Shown: positions 1-8,933 of the stretch, piece by piece | How the letters are laid out: each line of letters begins with the position of its first letter | How positions within the stretch are numbered: the first letter of the stretch is position 1 | DNA from: Rhodobacter flavimaris | Lineage (GTDB): Bacteria; Pseudomonadota; Alphaproteobacteria; Rhodobacterales; Rhodobacteraceae | Direction of reading: 5' to 3' | DNA: 64,000 nt | Assembly: GCF_021378075.1 (NCBI RefSeq) | Contig: NZ_JAJUOS010000001.1 | Location: 495,586-559,585 of the forward strand | Program-made: the position numbers and the translations under genes | The notes under the pieces: model-generated | The model's database searches: none | What the model saw: the letters and a program-made list of their open reading frames with translations, nothing else | What the model was told of the DNA's origin: nothing

Positions 1-20
1 CATAAATAATTCCTCCCCCT
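1..20 (-). promoter_or_regulatory. Ribosome binding site and start codon of a gene leaving the window to the left
   Basis: Read leftward, GGGGGAGGAATTATTTATG ends with an ATG whose A is at position 3. The strong GGAGG lies about 8 nt before the ATG. Only the start codon of this gene is inside the window, so its product cannot be named. The FNR-type promoter just upstream suggests a gene for low-oxygen metabolism. Confidence 0.55.
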
Positions 21-90
21 TTTTCACCGTCGATTTATGGGGTCAAGTGGCCTGCGGCCTGTCCTCGATCCCGTAAAGACGCCATTATTC

Positions 91-132
91 ATGGTAAGCG
101 GCAGATTTTCTGGTCACGTTGACCGGGATCAA
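91..132 (-). promoter_or_regulatory. FNR/FnrL-type box with matching -10 element
   Basis: TTGACCGGGATCAA (119-132) matches the FNR consensus TTGAT-N4-ATCAA at all but one position. On the minus strand TACCAT (96-91) lies where the -10 hexamer should be if the box is centred at -41.5, the usual place for FNR-activated promoters. It would drive the gene starting at position 3 with a leader of about 80 nt. No protein data support it, so this is a sequence-pattern call. Confidence 0.6.
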
Positions 133-214
133 AGCGAACGAAGCATTCCTGCGAGCACGCAAAGCCTAAACGCACCGGACTGGTTCGCGTGATAACCTTC
201 AGGCGGCCCTCCAG

Positions 215-430
215 ACACCGCACCATCCGCTGAGAGCGACGAAGCGGTTAGCCTTGAAGAAATCGTAACTGCAGAGGCTCCGCCCCTCGTTGATGTGGTT
301 TGCGCCTGAAGCACGGATGATCACGACGCTCCGAAGACTGTGCATGCGGCGGGAGCAGGTCGTCACTCGCCCCCATCGCCGTAATGCGAGGTATGAAATC
401 TTCTGCTGTGACACCAGTTTGCTCCCTGCC
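215..430 (-). pseudogene. Degraded IS6-family transposase remnant (C-terminal part)
   Basis: Compared with the intact transposase at 46524-47222, this stretch keeps scattered similarity to the C-terminal third. The antisense reading 'LRRLCMRREQVVTRPHRRNA' lines up with the equivalent antisense reading of the better copies. The reading frame is destroyed and both ends are missing. It separates the hydrogenase locus from the gene leaving the window to the left. Nothing else was seen between 133 and 503. Confidence 0.6.
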
Positions 431-503
431 CGCCTCGCTCGAGGTTTCTTTGGAAGCCCTCCTCAACTCAGGCTTCTTGCACAGCACCGAAAGCCCAACC
501 CGG

Positions 504-1526
504 TCAGCAGATCCGGGGTAGTTGTTCGCCGACAAGCATGTCCACGATCCGCGATCCCCCAAAGGCCGTTTTCATTCGCACCTGGCCTGGGTGCTCGGCG
601 ACCGCCTTGCCGATGATGGCAGCCCCGGCGCCTTCGGGATGAGCCTTCATCGCGGCAAGGGCAGCCTCGGCCTGAGCCTCGGGCACGAAAATCACGATGC
701 GCCCTTCATTGGCGAGGTAAAGTGGATCGAGGCCCAGTATCTCGCAGGTACCGACGACCTCGGGGCGCAGGGGCAAGGCGTCCTCGGCGATTGCAACGCC
801 ACAACCCGCCTCTTGTGCAATCTCGTTAAGGGCCGATGCGAGCCCGCCCCGCGTCAGGTCGCGCGCCGCACGCGCATCAGGTGCAGCCTCGATGACAGCG
901 CCCATGAGATGCCCAAGCGAGGCGCAATCGCTTTCGATTTCCGAACTGAGCGCAAGATCGCCCCGCGCCACGAGGATCGTCGCTCCGTGATCACCCAGAA
1001 CACCATTGACGATGGCGACATCGCCGGGGCGCACCCGGGCCGCCCCCATATCCCGGCCCGGCGCGATGACGCCGACACCGGAGGTGGTGACGAAGACCCC
1101 GTCGCATCCGCCACGCCCGACGACCTTGGTATCCCCTGTCACGATACGCACGCCCGCCGCCTCGGCCTCGCGCGCCATGGTCGCGACGATCCGGCGCAAG
1201 AGCGCGATCTCGGTTCCCTCTTCGATGATGAAGGCAGCCGAGAGCCACAGCGGACGTGCCCCCCCAACGGCGAGGTCATTGACCGTTCCGCAAACGGCGA
1301 TCTTACCGATGTCGCCGCCCGGGAATTCCAGCGGTGTCACCACGAAGCTGTCGGTCGTAAATGCAAGCCGAGCGCCAGGTTCGGCCAGCGCGGCGGCACT
1401 CAGACGCGCCTGATCTTCCATGCCGGGCGGATTGAAGACCGAGGTGAACACCTCCTCGATCAGGTCCCGCATCGCCTTGCCGCCGCCGCCATGGGCCAGC
1501 GTTACCCGCTCATCGCGCAAAGCCAT
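504..1526 (-). CDS. hypE: Hydrogenase maturation protein HypE (carbamoyl dehydratase)
   Basis: HypE takes the carbamoyl group transferred by HypF onto its C-terminal cysteine and dehydrates it with ATP to a thiocyanate, the source of the CN ligands of the NiFe site. The 340-residue protein has the family's normal length and ends in the diagnostic PRIC, with Cys340 as carrier. The N-terminal LAHGGGGKAM is the ATP-binding signature of the PurM/SelD-like fold. It is the last gene of the locus, 32 bp after hypD, as in Rhodobacter capsulatus. The start ATG at 1526 is preceded by GGGAG. No clear terminator was seen after the stop. Confidence 0.95.
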   Translation of the reverse strand: MALRDERVTLAHGGGGKAMRDLIEEVFTSVFNPPGMEDQARLSAAALAEPGARLAFTTDSFVVTPLEFPGGDIGKIAVCGTVNDLAVGGARPLWLSAAFIIEEGTEIALLRRIVATMAREAEAAGVRIVTGDTKVVGRGGCDGVFVTTSGVGVIAPGRDMGAARVRPGDVAIVNGVLGDHGATILVARGDLALSSEIESDCASLGHLMGAVIEAAPDARAARDLTRGGLASALNEIAQEAGCGVAIAEDALPLRPEVVGTCEILGLDPLYLANEGRIVIFVPEAQAEAALAAMKAHPEGAGAAIIGKAVAEHPGQVRMKTAFGGSRIVDMLVGEQLPRIC

Positions 1527-1558
1527 TTCGCATCACTCCCAGGAATTTCACACTGCGC

Positions 1559-2695
1559 TCATTCGGCCGCCGCACGCGCGCCGCCATATTGCCAGTAGGC
1601 GGCACAGGCGCCCTCGCTGCTGACCATCAAGGCCCCGAGCGGCATCTCGGGCGTGCAGCCCTTGCCAAACTGCGGGCATTGGACCGGTTTCATCCGCCCC
1701 GTCATTACAGCACCGCAGGCGCAGCCCTCGACCTCTTCGACCTCAGTGCGCATACCCGCATAGCCGACACCGAATTTCTCCTCGGCATCGAATGCCGCAT
1801 AATGCGGACGGATCCGCAGGCCCGAGGCGTCGATTTCGCCCAGACCGCGCCACTCGAAACTTGGGCGGCGCTCATAGACATCGGCAATCGCGGCCAAACT
1901 GACCTTGTTGCCATGCTCTGGCACAACCCGCGCATATTGGTTCTCGATTTCGGCGCGCCCCTCGGCCACCTGTGTCAGAACCATCAGCACGGATTGCAGA
2001 AGGTCAGTCGGCTCAAACCCCGCCACGACCAGCGGCTTGCCATAGTCCCGCGCGATGAAATCGTAAGGGTGAATGCCGATCACCATGCTGACGTGACCGG
2101 GGCCGATGAACCCATCGAGACACATATGCGGATCGTCCAGCAGGGCCTTGATCGGCTCTGGCACCGTGATGTGATTGCAGAAAACCGAGAAATTCGTCAG
2201 CCCCTCGCGTGCAGCCTGCTGAATGGCGAGGGCGGTCGACGGGGTCGTGGTCTCGAATCCGAGACCGAAAAAGACGACCTCGCGCGTGGGGTTACGGCGG
2301 GCAAGTTCCAACGCATCAAGCGGGCTGTAAACCATGCGGATATCGGCGCCGTCTGCCTTGGCTTGCAAGAGCGACTTCTTGGTTCCCGGCACACGCATCG
2401 CATCGCCGAAAGTCGTAAATATCACGCCGGGTTTCTCGGCAATCTGGATACATTCATCGACCCGCGCACGGGGCAATACACAAACCGGGCAGCCGGGTCC
2501 GTGAATAAACTCGACCCCCTCATGGATCAGCTTATCGAGCCCATAGCGAAAGATCGAATGCGTGTGACCACCGCAGATTTCCATGATGTGCACCGGCTTC
2601 TCACGCGTCGCGCCGATCTGCCCGGCAACGCGCGCGATCTCGGCCAGCAGACCCTTGGCGGCCTTGGGGTCGCGGAATTCGGAAGCAAATTTCAT
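1559..2695 (-). CDS. hypD: Hydrogenase maturation protein HypD
   Basis: HypD is the 4Fe-4S scaffold on which, together with HypC, the Fe(CN)2CO unit is assembled. The 378 residues include the conserved MEICGGHTH, GPGCPVCVLP and GFETTTPSTA motifs. The C-terminal cysteine set (CACG, CPQFGKGCTP) holds the cluster. I chose the ATG at 2695 (MKFASEFRDP) because the longer upstream reading runs into hypC and shows no homology. It begins 4 bp after the hypC stop, so the two partner proteins are translated together. Confidence 0.95.
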   Translation of the reverse strand: MKFASEFRDPKAAKGLLAEIARVAGQIGATREKPVHIMEICGGHTHSIFRYGLDKLIHEGVEFIHGPGCPVCVLPRARVDECIQIAEKPGVIFTTFGDAMRVPGTKKSLLQAKADGADIRMVYSPLDALELARRNPTREVVFFGLGFETTTPSTALAIQQAAREGLTNFSVFCNHITVPEPIKALLDDPHMCLDGFIGPGHVSMVIGIHPYDFIARDYGKPLVVAGFEPTDLLQSVLMVLTQVAEGRAEIENQYARVVPEHGNKVSLAAIADVYERRPSFEWRGLGEIDASGLRIRPHYAAFDAEEKFGVGYAGMRTEVEEVEGCACGAVMTGRMKPVQCPQFGKGCTPEMPLGALMVSSEGACAAYWQYGGARAAAE

Positions 2696-2699
2696 CGGA

Positions 2700-2987
2700 T
2701 CACTCCCCGGCCAGCGCGGCGTCGCCCGCCGCCATCTGCTCAAGCGTTTCTTGTGCCTCGCCGAGGTCGCGCAGGGTCTCGAGCGTCTTGGCGGCCTCGT
2801 CCTCGTCGATCAGGCTCATGGCAAAGCCGACGTGGATCAGGGCCCATTGGCCGATGAGGCCCTCAAGAGGCCCTTCCGCCACGCAAGCCACGTTCACCTC
2901 GCGGCGCACGCCCGAAACCTGCGCCATCGCCATCAGGCGCGCCTCGTCGGTGATCGCCACGATCTGTCCGGGAATTCCCAAGCACAT
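2700..2987 (-). CDS. hypC: Hydrogenase maturation chaperone HypC
   Basis: HypC carries the iron ligand complex to the large-subunit precursor and binds HypD. The 95-residue protein opens with MCLGIPGQI, in which Cys2, exposed after Met removal, binds the iron unit. The ATG at 2987 overlaps the hupR stop as ATGA, indicating translational coupling. Its paralogue hupF in the same locus (8613-8933) opens with MCVGVPVQ. HypC is thought to be general, while HupF serves the uptake enzyme under air. Confidence 0.95.
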   Translation of the reverse strand: MCLGIPGQIVAITDEARLMAMAQVSGVRREVNVACVAEGPLEGLIGQWALIHVGFAMSLIDEDEAAKTLETLRDLGEAQETLEQMAAGDAALAGE

Positions 2988-4462
2988 CAGTCTTCCTCCT
3001 CTTGGACCGCCGACGGATCGTGAATTCCATAGCGGTCGAGCTTGGCGCGCAGCCCGACCCGGGAAAGGCCAAGTTCTGCCGCCGCGCGACTCTTGTTCCA
3101 ACGGTTGCGGGTCAGCGTTTCGCGCAAGATCCGCATTTCGATCAGTTCGACGCGATCCTTGAGCGTACCCTCAGCGGTCATCACCTCTTCGGCCGCCCGG
3201 TCCGCGCCCTCTTCGGAGGGCGGGGACTGAAGGATGTGGCGCGAGATCACATCCGCACCAAGCACATTCTCCTGAGCGAAAATCAGCATGCGCGTCACCT
3301 CGTTCGACAGTTCGCGCAGGTTTCCGGGCCAGTCGTAATTCTCGAGGAATTCGAGCGCAGCGCCATCGAACCCCCGCACGCCCTTGCCGTGCGCTGCGGC
3401 GGTCTCGCCCAGGATCGACTGCGCAAGCAAGGCGACGTCCCCACGGCGGGCGCGCAGCGGCGGCAGCGCCAACTCGCCAACCGAGATTGCGAAATAGAGG
3501 TCCGCACGGAAACGACCGTCCGCCACCGCCTGTCGCAAATCGCCCGCCGCGCCGCTGATCAGCCTGAGGTTGGTAGAAATTGTCTCATGACCTCCGAGCG
3601 GGGTGATCACCCCCTCCCCCAGAACACGCAGCAGCTGCAACTGAAGCGACGCCGACGCGGTTTCCAGCCCGGACAGGTAGAGCGTTCCTCGGTCAGCCTT
3701 CTGTGCGAGGCCGATTTTCGCAACTCCACCAGGCAGGACACCCCGCTTGGCGCCGAACAACTCGGTCATCACCAGTTCCTCGGGCATTCCGGCGATATTG
3801 AGTTCGTAGAACGGCTTGTCGGAACGAAGCGAGCTGTAATGCATCGCGCGGGCCAATTGCGCCTTGCCCGTTCCGGCCTCACCGCGGATCAGAACCGGCA
3901 CATCGAAACTTGCGTATTGGCGCGCAAGATCGACGATCTGGTTCATGGCGGAATTCGGGGTGCGAAGAATGGTCTCAAACCCCATTCCCTCGCGCAGCGC
4001 GCGGCGACGCTTTTCAAGTCGGCTCTCGGTGGTCGTATTGAGGAACCGCATCTCGAGCGCCATACGCTCGTTCTCGCGCGACAGCTGGAACATGCGTGCG
4101 GCATTGCGGGCAGCCGCCAACAACTGCTCGGGGTGCCAAGGCTTGGTCAGGAACTGGTGAATTCCGGCATCGTTGATCGCGGCGACCATGGCCTGCGTGT
4201 CGGTATATCCGGTGATCACGATGCGCACGGTTTCCGGCCAGCGCTCGCGCACTTCCGTCAGGAATTCGACGCCGGAGCGGCCGGGCATGCGCTGATCGCA
4301 GAAGATGACCTGAACCCATTCCTCCTCAAGAATGACCGACGCCTGATCGGCGCCCGTCGCGGTGAGGATGTCGAACTCGTCCTCCAGCGCCATCTTCATC
4401 GCTGAAATCGAATGCGGCTCGTCATCGACAAGCAGGATCGCGGGGCGTGCCGACGAAGCCAT
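2987..4462 (-). CDS. hupR: Hydrogenase response regulator HupR (NtrC family, non-canonical)
   Basis: HupR is the DNA-binding response regulator that activates hupSL and answers to the kinase HupT. The 491 residues comprise a receiver domain (about 8-125, phosphoryl acceptor Asp56, Lys107), a central AAA+ domain (about 165-400, Walker A GEAGTGK ending at Lys200) and a Fis-type helix-turn-helix at the C-terminus ([20 protein letters not shown]). The GAFTGA loop that contacts sigma-54 is replaced by GVLPGG (241-246), and the Walker B acidic pair is replaced in GTLYLSG. This agrees with R. capsulatus HupR, which works with sigma-70 and is active when unphosphorylated. The ATG at 4462 overlaps the hypB stop as TGATG. 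Confidence 0.93.
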   Translation of the reverse strand: MASSARPAILLVDDEPHSISAMKMALEDEFDILTATGADQASVILEEEWVQVIFCDQRMPGRSGVEFLTEVRERWPETVRIVITGYTDTQAMVAAINDAGIHQFLTKPWHPEQLLAAARNAARMFQLSRENERMALEMRFLNTTTESRLEKRRRALREGMGFETILRTPNSAMNQIVDLARQYASFDVPVLIRGEAGTGKAQLARAMHYSSLRSDKPFYELNIAGMPEELVMTELFGAKRGVLPGGVAKIGLAQKADRGTLYLSGLETASASLQLQLLRVLGEGVITPLGGHETISTNLRLISGAAGDLRQAVADGRFRADLYFAISVGELALPPLRARRGDVALLAQSILGETAAAHGKGVRGFDGAALEFLENYDWPGNLRELSNEVTRMLIFAQENVLGADVISRHILQSPPSEEGADRAAEEVMTAEGTLKDRVELIEMRILRETLTRNRWNKSRAAAELGLSRVGLRAKLDRYGIHDPSAVQEEED

Positions 4463-5319
4463 CACGCCCCCTTTGCGGCAAGGCCGCGCTTGAGCCAGTC
4501 GATCCAGGCCTGCATCCCCTCGCCCGTGCGGGCCGAAACGCGCAGCACCTCGATCGTCGGATTAACCCTGCGCAGATTGGCCTCGTAGAGGTCCAGATCC
4601 ACGTCGCAATGCGGGGCAAGATCGACCTTGTTCAGGATCGCAATCATGGCTGCCGCGAACATGTCAGGATATTTGAGCGGTTTGTCCTCGCCCTCGGTCA
4701 CCGAAAGGATCGCAACCTTCGCATCTTCGCCCAGATCGAAAGACGCCGGACAAACCAGATTACCGACGTTCTCGATAAAGAGCATGGCCCCATGCGCGAG
4801 GTCGAGCCGCCCGAGCGCCTGCTCGACCATGCGGCCGTCGAGGTGGCACCCTTTGCCCGTGTTCACCTGGATGGCGGGGGCCCCCGTCGCCCGGATGCGA
4901 TCGGCGTCGTTCGTGGTCTGCTGATCGCCCTCGATAACCGCCAGCGGCTGGCGCCCCAGCATTTCGATCGTCCGGCACAGAAGCGTCGTCTTGCCCGACC
5001 CGGGCGAGGACACCAGGTTAACCGCCAGTATGCCCCGCCCGGACAGCGCAGCCCGGTTGCGCGCCGCGTAGCCGTTGTTCTTGCTCAGGATATCGGTCTC
5101 GATCTCGATCAGCCGCGCTTGGCTCATGCCCGGCACCTCGGTGCCGGCCGGACCCAGCCCGACATGGATATCCAAGTGCCCGTGGTTGTGGTGCTTGGCC
5201 TCATGAACGGGCTGCGCCAAGACTGCCAGGGGCCCGGCACTTGCCTGTCCAGTCTTTGCCAGATGCGCCCGGAACTGATCCTCGACACTATGGCCGCTGC
5301 AACCGCATACCGTACACAT
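4462..5319 (-). CDS. hypB: Hydrogenase nickel incorporation GTPase HypB
   Basis: HypB is the SIMIBI-class GTPase that, with HypA, delivers nickel to the large subunit. The 285 residues begin with the high-affinity metal motif [10 protein letters not shown] short histidine-rich stretch follows ([11 protein letters not shown]), much shorter than in nickel-storing rhizobial HypB. The P-loop [10 protein letters not shown], the GTPase-site metal motif GKGCHLDG and NKVD are present. It starts directly after the hypA stop (5320). Confidence 0.95.
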   Translation of the reverse strand: MCTVCGCSGHSVEDQFRAHLAKTGQASAGPLAVLAQPVHEAKHHNHGHLDIHVGLGPAGTEVPGMSQARLIEIETDILSKNNGYAARNRAALSGRGILAVNLVSSPGSGKTTLLCRTIEMLGRQPLAVIEGDQQTTNDADRIRATGAPAIQVNTGKGCHLDGRMVEQALGRLDLAHGAMLFIENVGNLVCPASFDLGEDAKVAILSVTEGEDKPLKYPDMFAAAMIAILNKVDLAPHCDVDLDLYEANLRRVNPTIEVLRVSARTGEGMQAWIDWLKRGLAAKGA

Positions 5320-5661
5320 TCACACCACCTCCATATCCTTGATCCGCATCTCGTCCCCGCCCTGGGCCAGCAGCTTGCCGCCGCCGCAATCCGGGCATGG
5401 ATCGAGCCGATCCTTGATTTCGACCGTTTCTCCGCAATCGTAGCAAAGCGCCCGACCGGGCAATTCGATGATGTCCAGCGCCGCCCCCTCGGCCACCGAA
5501 CCGCGCATCACCACGTCAAAAGCGAATTCAAGTGCATCGGTCTCAACACCGGCGAAACGACCGATTTCCACACGCACCCGGTTCACCCGCGAAAAGCCGT
5601 TATTGCGCGCGGCGTCTTCGATGACACCCCGAATACCCTCGGCGATCGACATCTCATGCAT
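5320..5661 (-). CDS. hypA: Hydrogenase nickel chaperone HypA
   Basis: HypA binds nickel through its N-terminal MHEMS (His2) and passes it to the hydrogenase large subunit with HypB. At 113 residues it has the normal length. The zinc site is the pair CYDCG...CPDCGGG near residues 73-93. Its ATG at 5661 lies inside the hupK 3' end (8-bp overlap). Confidence 0.95.
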   Translation of the reverse strand: MHEMSIAEGIRGVIEDAARNNGFSRVNRVRVEIGRFAGVETDALEFAFDVVMRGSVAEGAALDIIELPGRALCYDCGETVEIKDRLDPCPDCGGGKLLAQGGDEMRIKDMEVV

Positions 5662-6541
5662 GGGCCGCCTCCTCTATCCGAACGGGCACGCAGGGGTCGA
5701 GGATATCGACCACAAGCGCGGCTTGCGAGAGCTTTGCTTGCGGCAAGCTTGCGAGAGATTGTTCAAGGGCCCCGCCGGGCGCGATCATGTGATCGGTCGG
5801 GGTTACTCGTGAGAGCGCACAGACCAGACCGTCTTTTGCACGTGCGCGGAAAGCGTAGGTCCCCCGTGCGGCGGGAACCAGCGCCGTTCCATCCGCGATG
5901 CAGTGAGGCACAGGTACATGCTCCGCCCAGTGGGAAAGATCCAGCAGTCGGCCAAAGGCGCGCCACAACGGTCCCTTCCCGAACTCGGATGAGATCTGAA
6001 GCATCAACGGCTCCTCCGCCATCCGGCCCGCGGGCGAGTTTTCCTGTGCCGTCTTCGCAAGCGGTGCATTGAGGGCAGGAAGACAGGCCACGGCCTCACC
6101 AGCGTCAAAACGGTTGGCGATCGCCTGCAGGATCGGAGCAACCCCACGCTGCGATACGATCCAGTCGCGCACGCTAATAGGCCGTGGCCCTCCCCATATG
6201 GCGGCCGCCACACATCCGCCGCCATGTCTCCAGTCCTGCGGCAGCGGCCGGGGTTCGAGCCCCAGAAATCGAGGCCAGTGCTGGCAAAGTTTCGCCAGAT
6301 GGTCGCGCAGGATCTCGCGGCTCAGATCGCTTGCCCCCTGAACGGGGAGGTCGAGAGACAGGCGCACCGCAAGACCCTGCGCCACCGCGCAGAGGTTGAA
6401 AAGACGCGGCATCAGCTCCGCGACCTGTTCGGAAGGCCGGCCCAACATCATCCCGGCAACGGGCAAGCCCGCCGCCTGCGTGATCCGGGGAACGACATGC
6501 CCCCCGTCCACGCCTAGATGAATGGCCAGCGCCCCGCTCAT
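5654..6541 (-). CDS. hupK: Hydrogenase assembly protein HupK
   Basis: HupK is a maturation factor related in sequence to hydrogenase large subunits. It is proposed to act as scaffold or chaperone during assembly of the iron ligand unit when oxygen is present. The 295-residue protein lacks the paired CxxC nickel ligands, so it cannot hold an active site. It was identified by position between hupJ and hypA and by weak family resemblance, for example [12 protein letters not shown] near the C-terminus, an echo of the DPCxxC region of large subunits. Start ATG at 6541 overlaps the hupJ stop. Confidence 0.8.
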   Translation of the reverse strand: MSGALAIHLGVDGGHVVPRITQAAGLPVAGMMLGRPSEQVAELMPRLFNLCAVAQGLAVRLSLDLPVQGASDLSREILRDHLAKLCQHWPRFLGLEPRPLPQDWRHGGGCVAAAIWGGPRPISVRDWIVSQRGVAPILQAIANRFDAGEAVACLPALNAPLAKTAQENSPAGRMAEEPLMLQISSEFGKGPLWRAFGRLLDLSHWAEHVPVPHCIADGTALVPAARGTYAFRARAKDGLVCALSRVTPTDHMIAPGGALEQSLASLPQAKLSQAALVVDILDPCVPVRIEEAAHA

Positions 6542-7353
6542 TCCTCTGCCATCTCCTCTTTGTTGGTTTCATCGGCAAGCCCCGCCGAGATCAGCTTGCG
6601 CCGGGTCGGAAGCGCCTGCTCCGAAGCTTCATCCTCGGGCATCTCGGCGGCGGCCAGATCGGCCTCGCGCGTGGCCCGGATTTCAGCACGGCGATCGGTT
6701 TCGGCGCGATTCTCGTCCTTGAACAGTTCATGCATGACGGCGCGGGCCACGTCGGTCGCCTGCATCTGGGTCTGGAAATCGCCCATAGGAGAGAACAGTG
6801 AGCAGGCCTTGTAGCCACCGACCATCTCGCGCGTGTTATGAATGAACTCATAGCTGCCCGAGGGGAAGTCGATGATCTCTTTTGCCCCCGACAAGAGGCC
6901 CGACCAGTCCTCGTCCTCGCGCGGCAAGAGGATCAGGTTCATGAACCAAGGGCTGAGAAGAACGCCCAGAGGACGCCCCTCATGGCTGACGAAGCCGACC
7001 GCCTCGACCGACAGCGCCTTGTTCACAAGCGGCACGTCGCGCATTTTCGAGTGCCACACCTCTCGGAAATCCGCCACAAGCCGCGCGGTGATCTCGTCGA
7101 TGCGGCGTGCTTCGATCAGCGCGGGCGCGCCCGGATCCTCGCGCACCATGAATTGCTCTTTCGGGGCGTCGCAATTTGGGCATTTCCAGTCATCCGGCAG
7201 CGCGGCAAAGGACGTGCCCGGAAGGATCTGGCGAAACTCGTCTCCCTCGGCGGGGTCGTAGGGCGTCCAGCAGATCTTGCACTCCATGATCGCCTGTTCG
7301 GAGATCCGGTCATTGGCGCCCATGTAGGAACCTTCGAAACCCGCGAAGCTCAT
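6538..7353 (-). CDS. hupJ: Rubredoxin-HupJ fusion, hydrogenase maturation protein
   Basis: The 271-residue protein joins two parts that are separate genes (hupI, hupJ) in rhizobia. Residues 22-70 are a rubredoxin with one-iron ligands Cys25, Cys28, Cys58 and Cys61 (ECKICW, KCPNCD). Residues 80-220 are a HupJ/HybE-type [NiFe]-hydrogenase assembly chaperone (SPWFMNLILLP, SPMGDF). The tail from 225 is charged and probably disordered. Known rhizobial HupI helps mature the small subunit in air. The overlaps with hupH (4 bp) and hupK (4 bp) imply coupled translation. Confidence 0.88.
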   Translation of the reverse strand: MSFAGFEGSYMGANDRISEQAIMECKICWTPYDPAEGDEFRQILPGTSFAALPDDWKCPNCDAPKEQFMVREDPGAPALIEARRIDEITARLVADFREVWHSKMRDVPLVNKALSVEAVGFVSHEGRPLGVLLSPWFMNLILLPREDEDWSGLLSGAKEIIDFPSGSYEFIHNTREMVGGYKACSLFSPMGDFQTQMQATDVARAVMHELFKDENRAETDRRAEIRATREADLAAAEMPEDEASEQALPTRRKLISAGLADETNKEEMAEE

Positions 7354-8177
7354 CGGATTGCCTCCAGAACCTCGCGGATACGCTCGGCGGTGTCCTCGAG
7401 ATCCTCTGGGGCCCCCATGGCCACCTCAGGCATGCTCGTAACCTCGAACGTATCCAGGATCAGCGTGTCCATCGAGTTGAAGAACTGCACGCGCCAGACA
7501 TGCGGAGTAGCGGTGGCGGTGATCCGGCAGTTGCCGTAGCCACGCGACAGAATGGTGACCGCGCCCTCCCCCAACACCGCGTCAAGCCAAAGCAGGTCCT
7601 GCTCTGTATGCGGCAGCAGTGTCAGGTTGACGACATGCGGAATGCCGCCGATGTAGGCCGCCGACTTGTCGAAAAGTTCGGCTGCCAATGCAGGCGCATT
7701 GACCACCCCCGCCGGTCGCGGATGGCTCGCCCCCATTCCCGGACGAAACGGCTCAAAGGCGCGCGTAAGCGATGCCGACGGCACGGAACCAACCTCGATA
7801 CGGTCCACCCCGGCCCCGGCAATCATCCAGACACCCGCAAACACGGACTCCTGCACCCGCAGCGCCGGGATCCCGCGGATCTTCATGGCGACCTCACCCT
7901 GCCCCATCGTTTCGGCGATCAGGGCTCGGTTGGCTGCGTCGAGATGCTCCAGATCGAACGCCGCCATTCCGCCCTTGGCACAGGCCTCAGCGGCCGAGGC
8001 AATATCGGCCAGCGTCTTGAGGGCCGGGGTCACCGCCGAAGCATCATCAATATCGGGCGTATGGGCCGAGTAGGTGCGCATCCCCGAGGGCAGTTGCATG
8101 TAGTGCAGCTCCTCGCCCTCATCTGGTTGCGAGCCAGGACCAAATCCGACCGGCGGGAGATGGAAATTCGAAACCAT
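7350..8177 (-). CDS. hupH: Hydrogenase maturation protein HupH
   Basis: HupH (HyaF-like) is a cytoplasmic accessory factor for the membrane-bound uptake hydrogenase, thought to help assemble the small-subunit clusters. The 275 residues show the family core PHVVNLTLLPHT...LGEGAVTILSRGYGNCRI and WRVQFFNSMD, typical of the HupH/HyaF C-terminal domain. The ATG at 8177 lies 3 bp after the hupG stop, and the 3' end overlaps hupJ by ATGA. Confidence 0.9.
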   Translation of the reverse strand: MVSNFHLPPVGFGPGSQPDEGEELHYMQLPSGMRTYSAHTPDIDDASAVTPALKTLADIASAAEACAKGGMAAFDLEHLDAANRALIAETMGQGEVAMKIRGIPALRVQESVFAGVWMIAGAGVDRIEVGSVPSASLTRAFEPFRPGMGASHPRPAGVVNAPALAAELFDKSAAYIGGIPHVVNLTLLPHTEQDLLWLDAVLGEGAVTILSRGYGNCRITATATPHVWRVQFFNSMDTLILDTFEVTSMPEVAMGAPEDLEDTAERIREVLEAIR

Positions 8178-8180
8178 GGT

Positions 8181-8597
8181 TCAGCCTTTCTGCGCAAGAA
8201 GGTGAGAGACGCGGGCGATGTAGTCGTCCCAGTCACGAATCTTCTCGATCGCGCCCACAAAGGCACCGTCACGATAGAACAGGAACGAGGGGGTCTTGAG
8301 GGCGCGCGTCGCCTCGCGCAGCTTCGTCTCGATCGCGTTATCCGCGACCGCACAGTCGAAGGCATGCTGAAAGGCCATGCGCAGTTCGGGCAGGACCACC
8401 GCGGCATCAGGGGTCTCAAGGTTGCGGGCACTGTCGCCGGGCACGAAAACGCAGTGCGCGCCGTCACGCGCAATGAACTCGCGCAGGTCCGACAGGTTGG
8501 CCAACAGCGGGTAGCCGTTCTCTTCGGTCAGACGCACCACCAGCGGGTGGGGCTTGCCTGAGGCGGCAGGAGAGGAAGGCATTACCAGATCGTGCAT
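8181..8597 (-). CDS. hupG: Hydrogenase maturation protein HupG (HyaE-like)
   Basis: HupG belongs to the HyaE/HupG family, which has a thioredoxin-like fold without the CxxC pair. E. coli HyaE binds the Tat signal of the small subunit as a proofreading chaperone. The 138-residue protein has the family features (HCVFVPGDSARNLETPDAAV and SFLFYRDGAFVGAI). It lies between hupF and hupH with 3-15 bp gaps. The start ATG at 8597 is preceded by AGGAGG. Confidence 0.9.
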   Translation of the reverse strand: MHDLVMPSSPAASGKPHPLVVRLTEENGYPLLANLSDLREFIARDGAHCVFVPGDSARNLETPDAAVVLPELRMAFQHAFDCAVADNAIETKLREATRALKTPSFLFYRDGAFVGAIEKIRDWDDYIARVSHLLAQKG

Positions 8598-8612
8598 TTT
8601 ATCCTCCTAGGA

Positions 8613-8933
8613 TCAGGCGCGGCTTTGGCCGGCGTCCAGCGCGGCCTGAAGATGCGGGGGAAGTTGCGGTTCGCGTGCCTCAAGATCGGCAAATGCGTCT
8701 CCAAGCTCACCGCCAGACATGAGGGCGCGAAGCCCCGCAAGCGCCGAGGCGATCTGCTGCGCCTCGGCCTCGCTCAGCACTTCGCGCGCAGCCCCGAGAA
8801 ACGCGAGAACCCAGTCACCGGGCTTGGCGTCGGGCGTAAGGGAAAGATCCACGATACCGGGCCGTCCATCTTCGATGACGTCACCACGGATGCCTTCGCG
8901 GGCGATCAGCTGAACGGGCACACCGACACACAT
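8613..8933 (-). CDS. hupF: Hydrogenase chaperone HupF (HypC family)
   Basis: HupF is a HypC paralogue dedicated to the uptake hydrogenase. In rhizobia it also stabilises HupL under air. The 106-residue protein starts [10 protein letters not shown] with the essential Cys2 and has a longer C-terminal tail than HypC, as usual for HupF. Its start overlaps the hupD stop by one base (TGATG). Confidence 0.93.
   Translation of the reverse strand: MCVGVPVQLIAREGIRGDVIEDGRPGIVDLSLTPDAKPGDWVLAFLGAAREVLSEAEAQQIASALAGLRALMSGGELGDAFADLEAREPQLPPHLQAALDAGQSRA

Noticed and set aside
4447..6072. Long plus-strand reading frame of 541 codons opposite hypB-hypA-hupK
   Set aside because: It mirrors well-supported genes on the other strand, has no recognisable domain or ribosome site and shows the codon pattern of an antisense shadow. 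The same applies to 522-1598, 11178-12758, 15294-16415 and 38574-39506.
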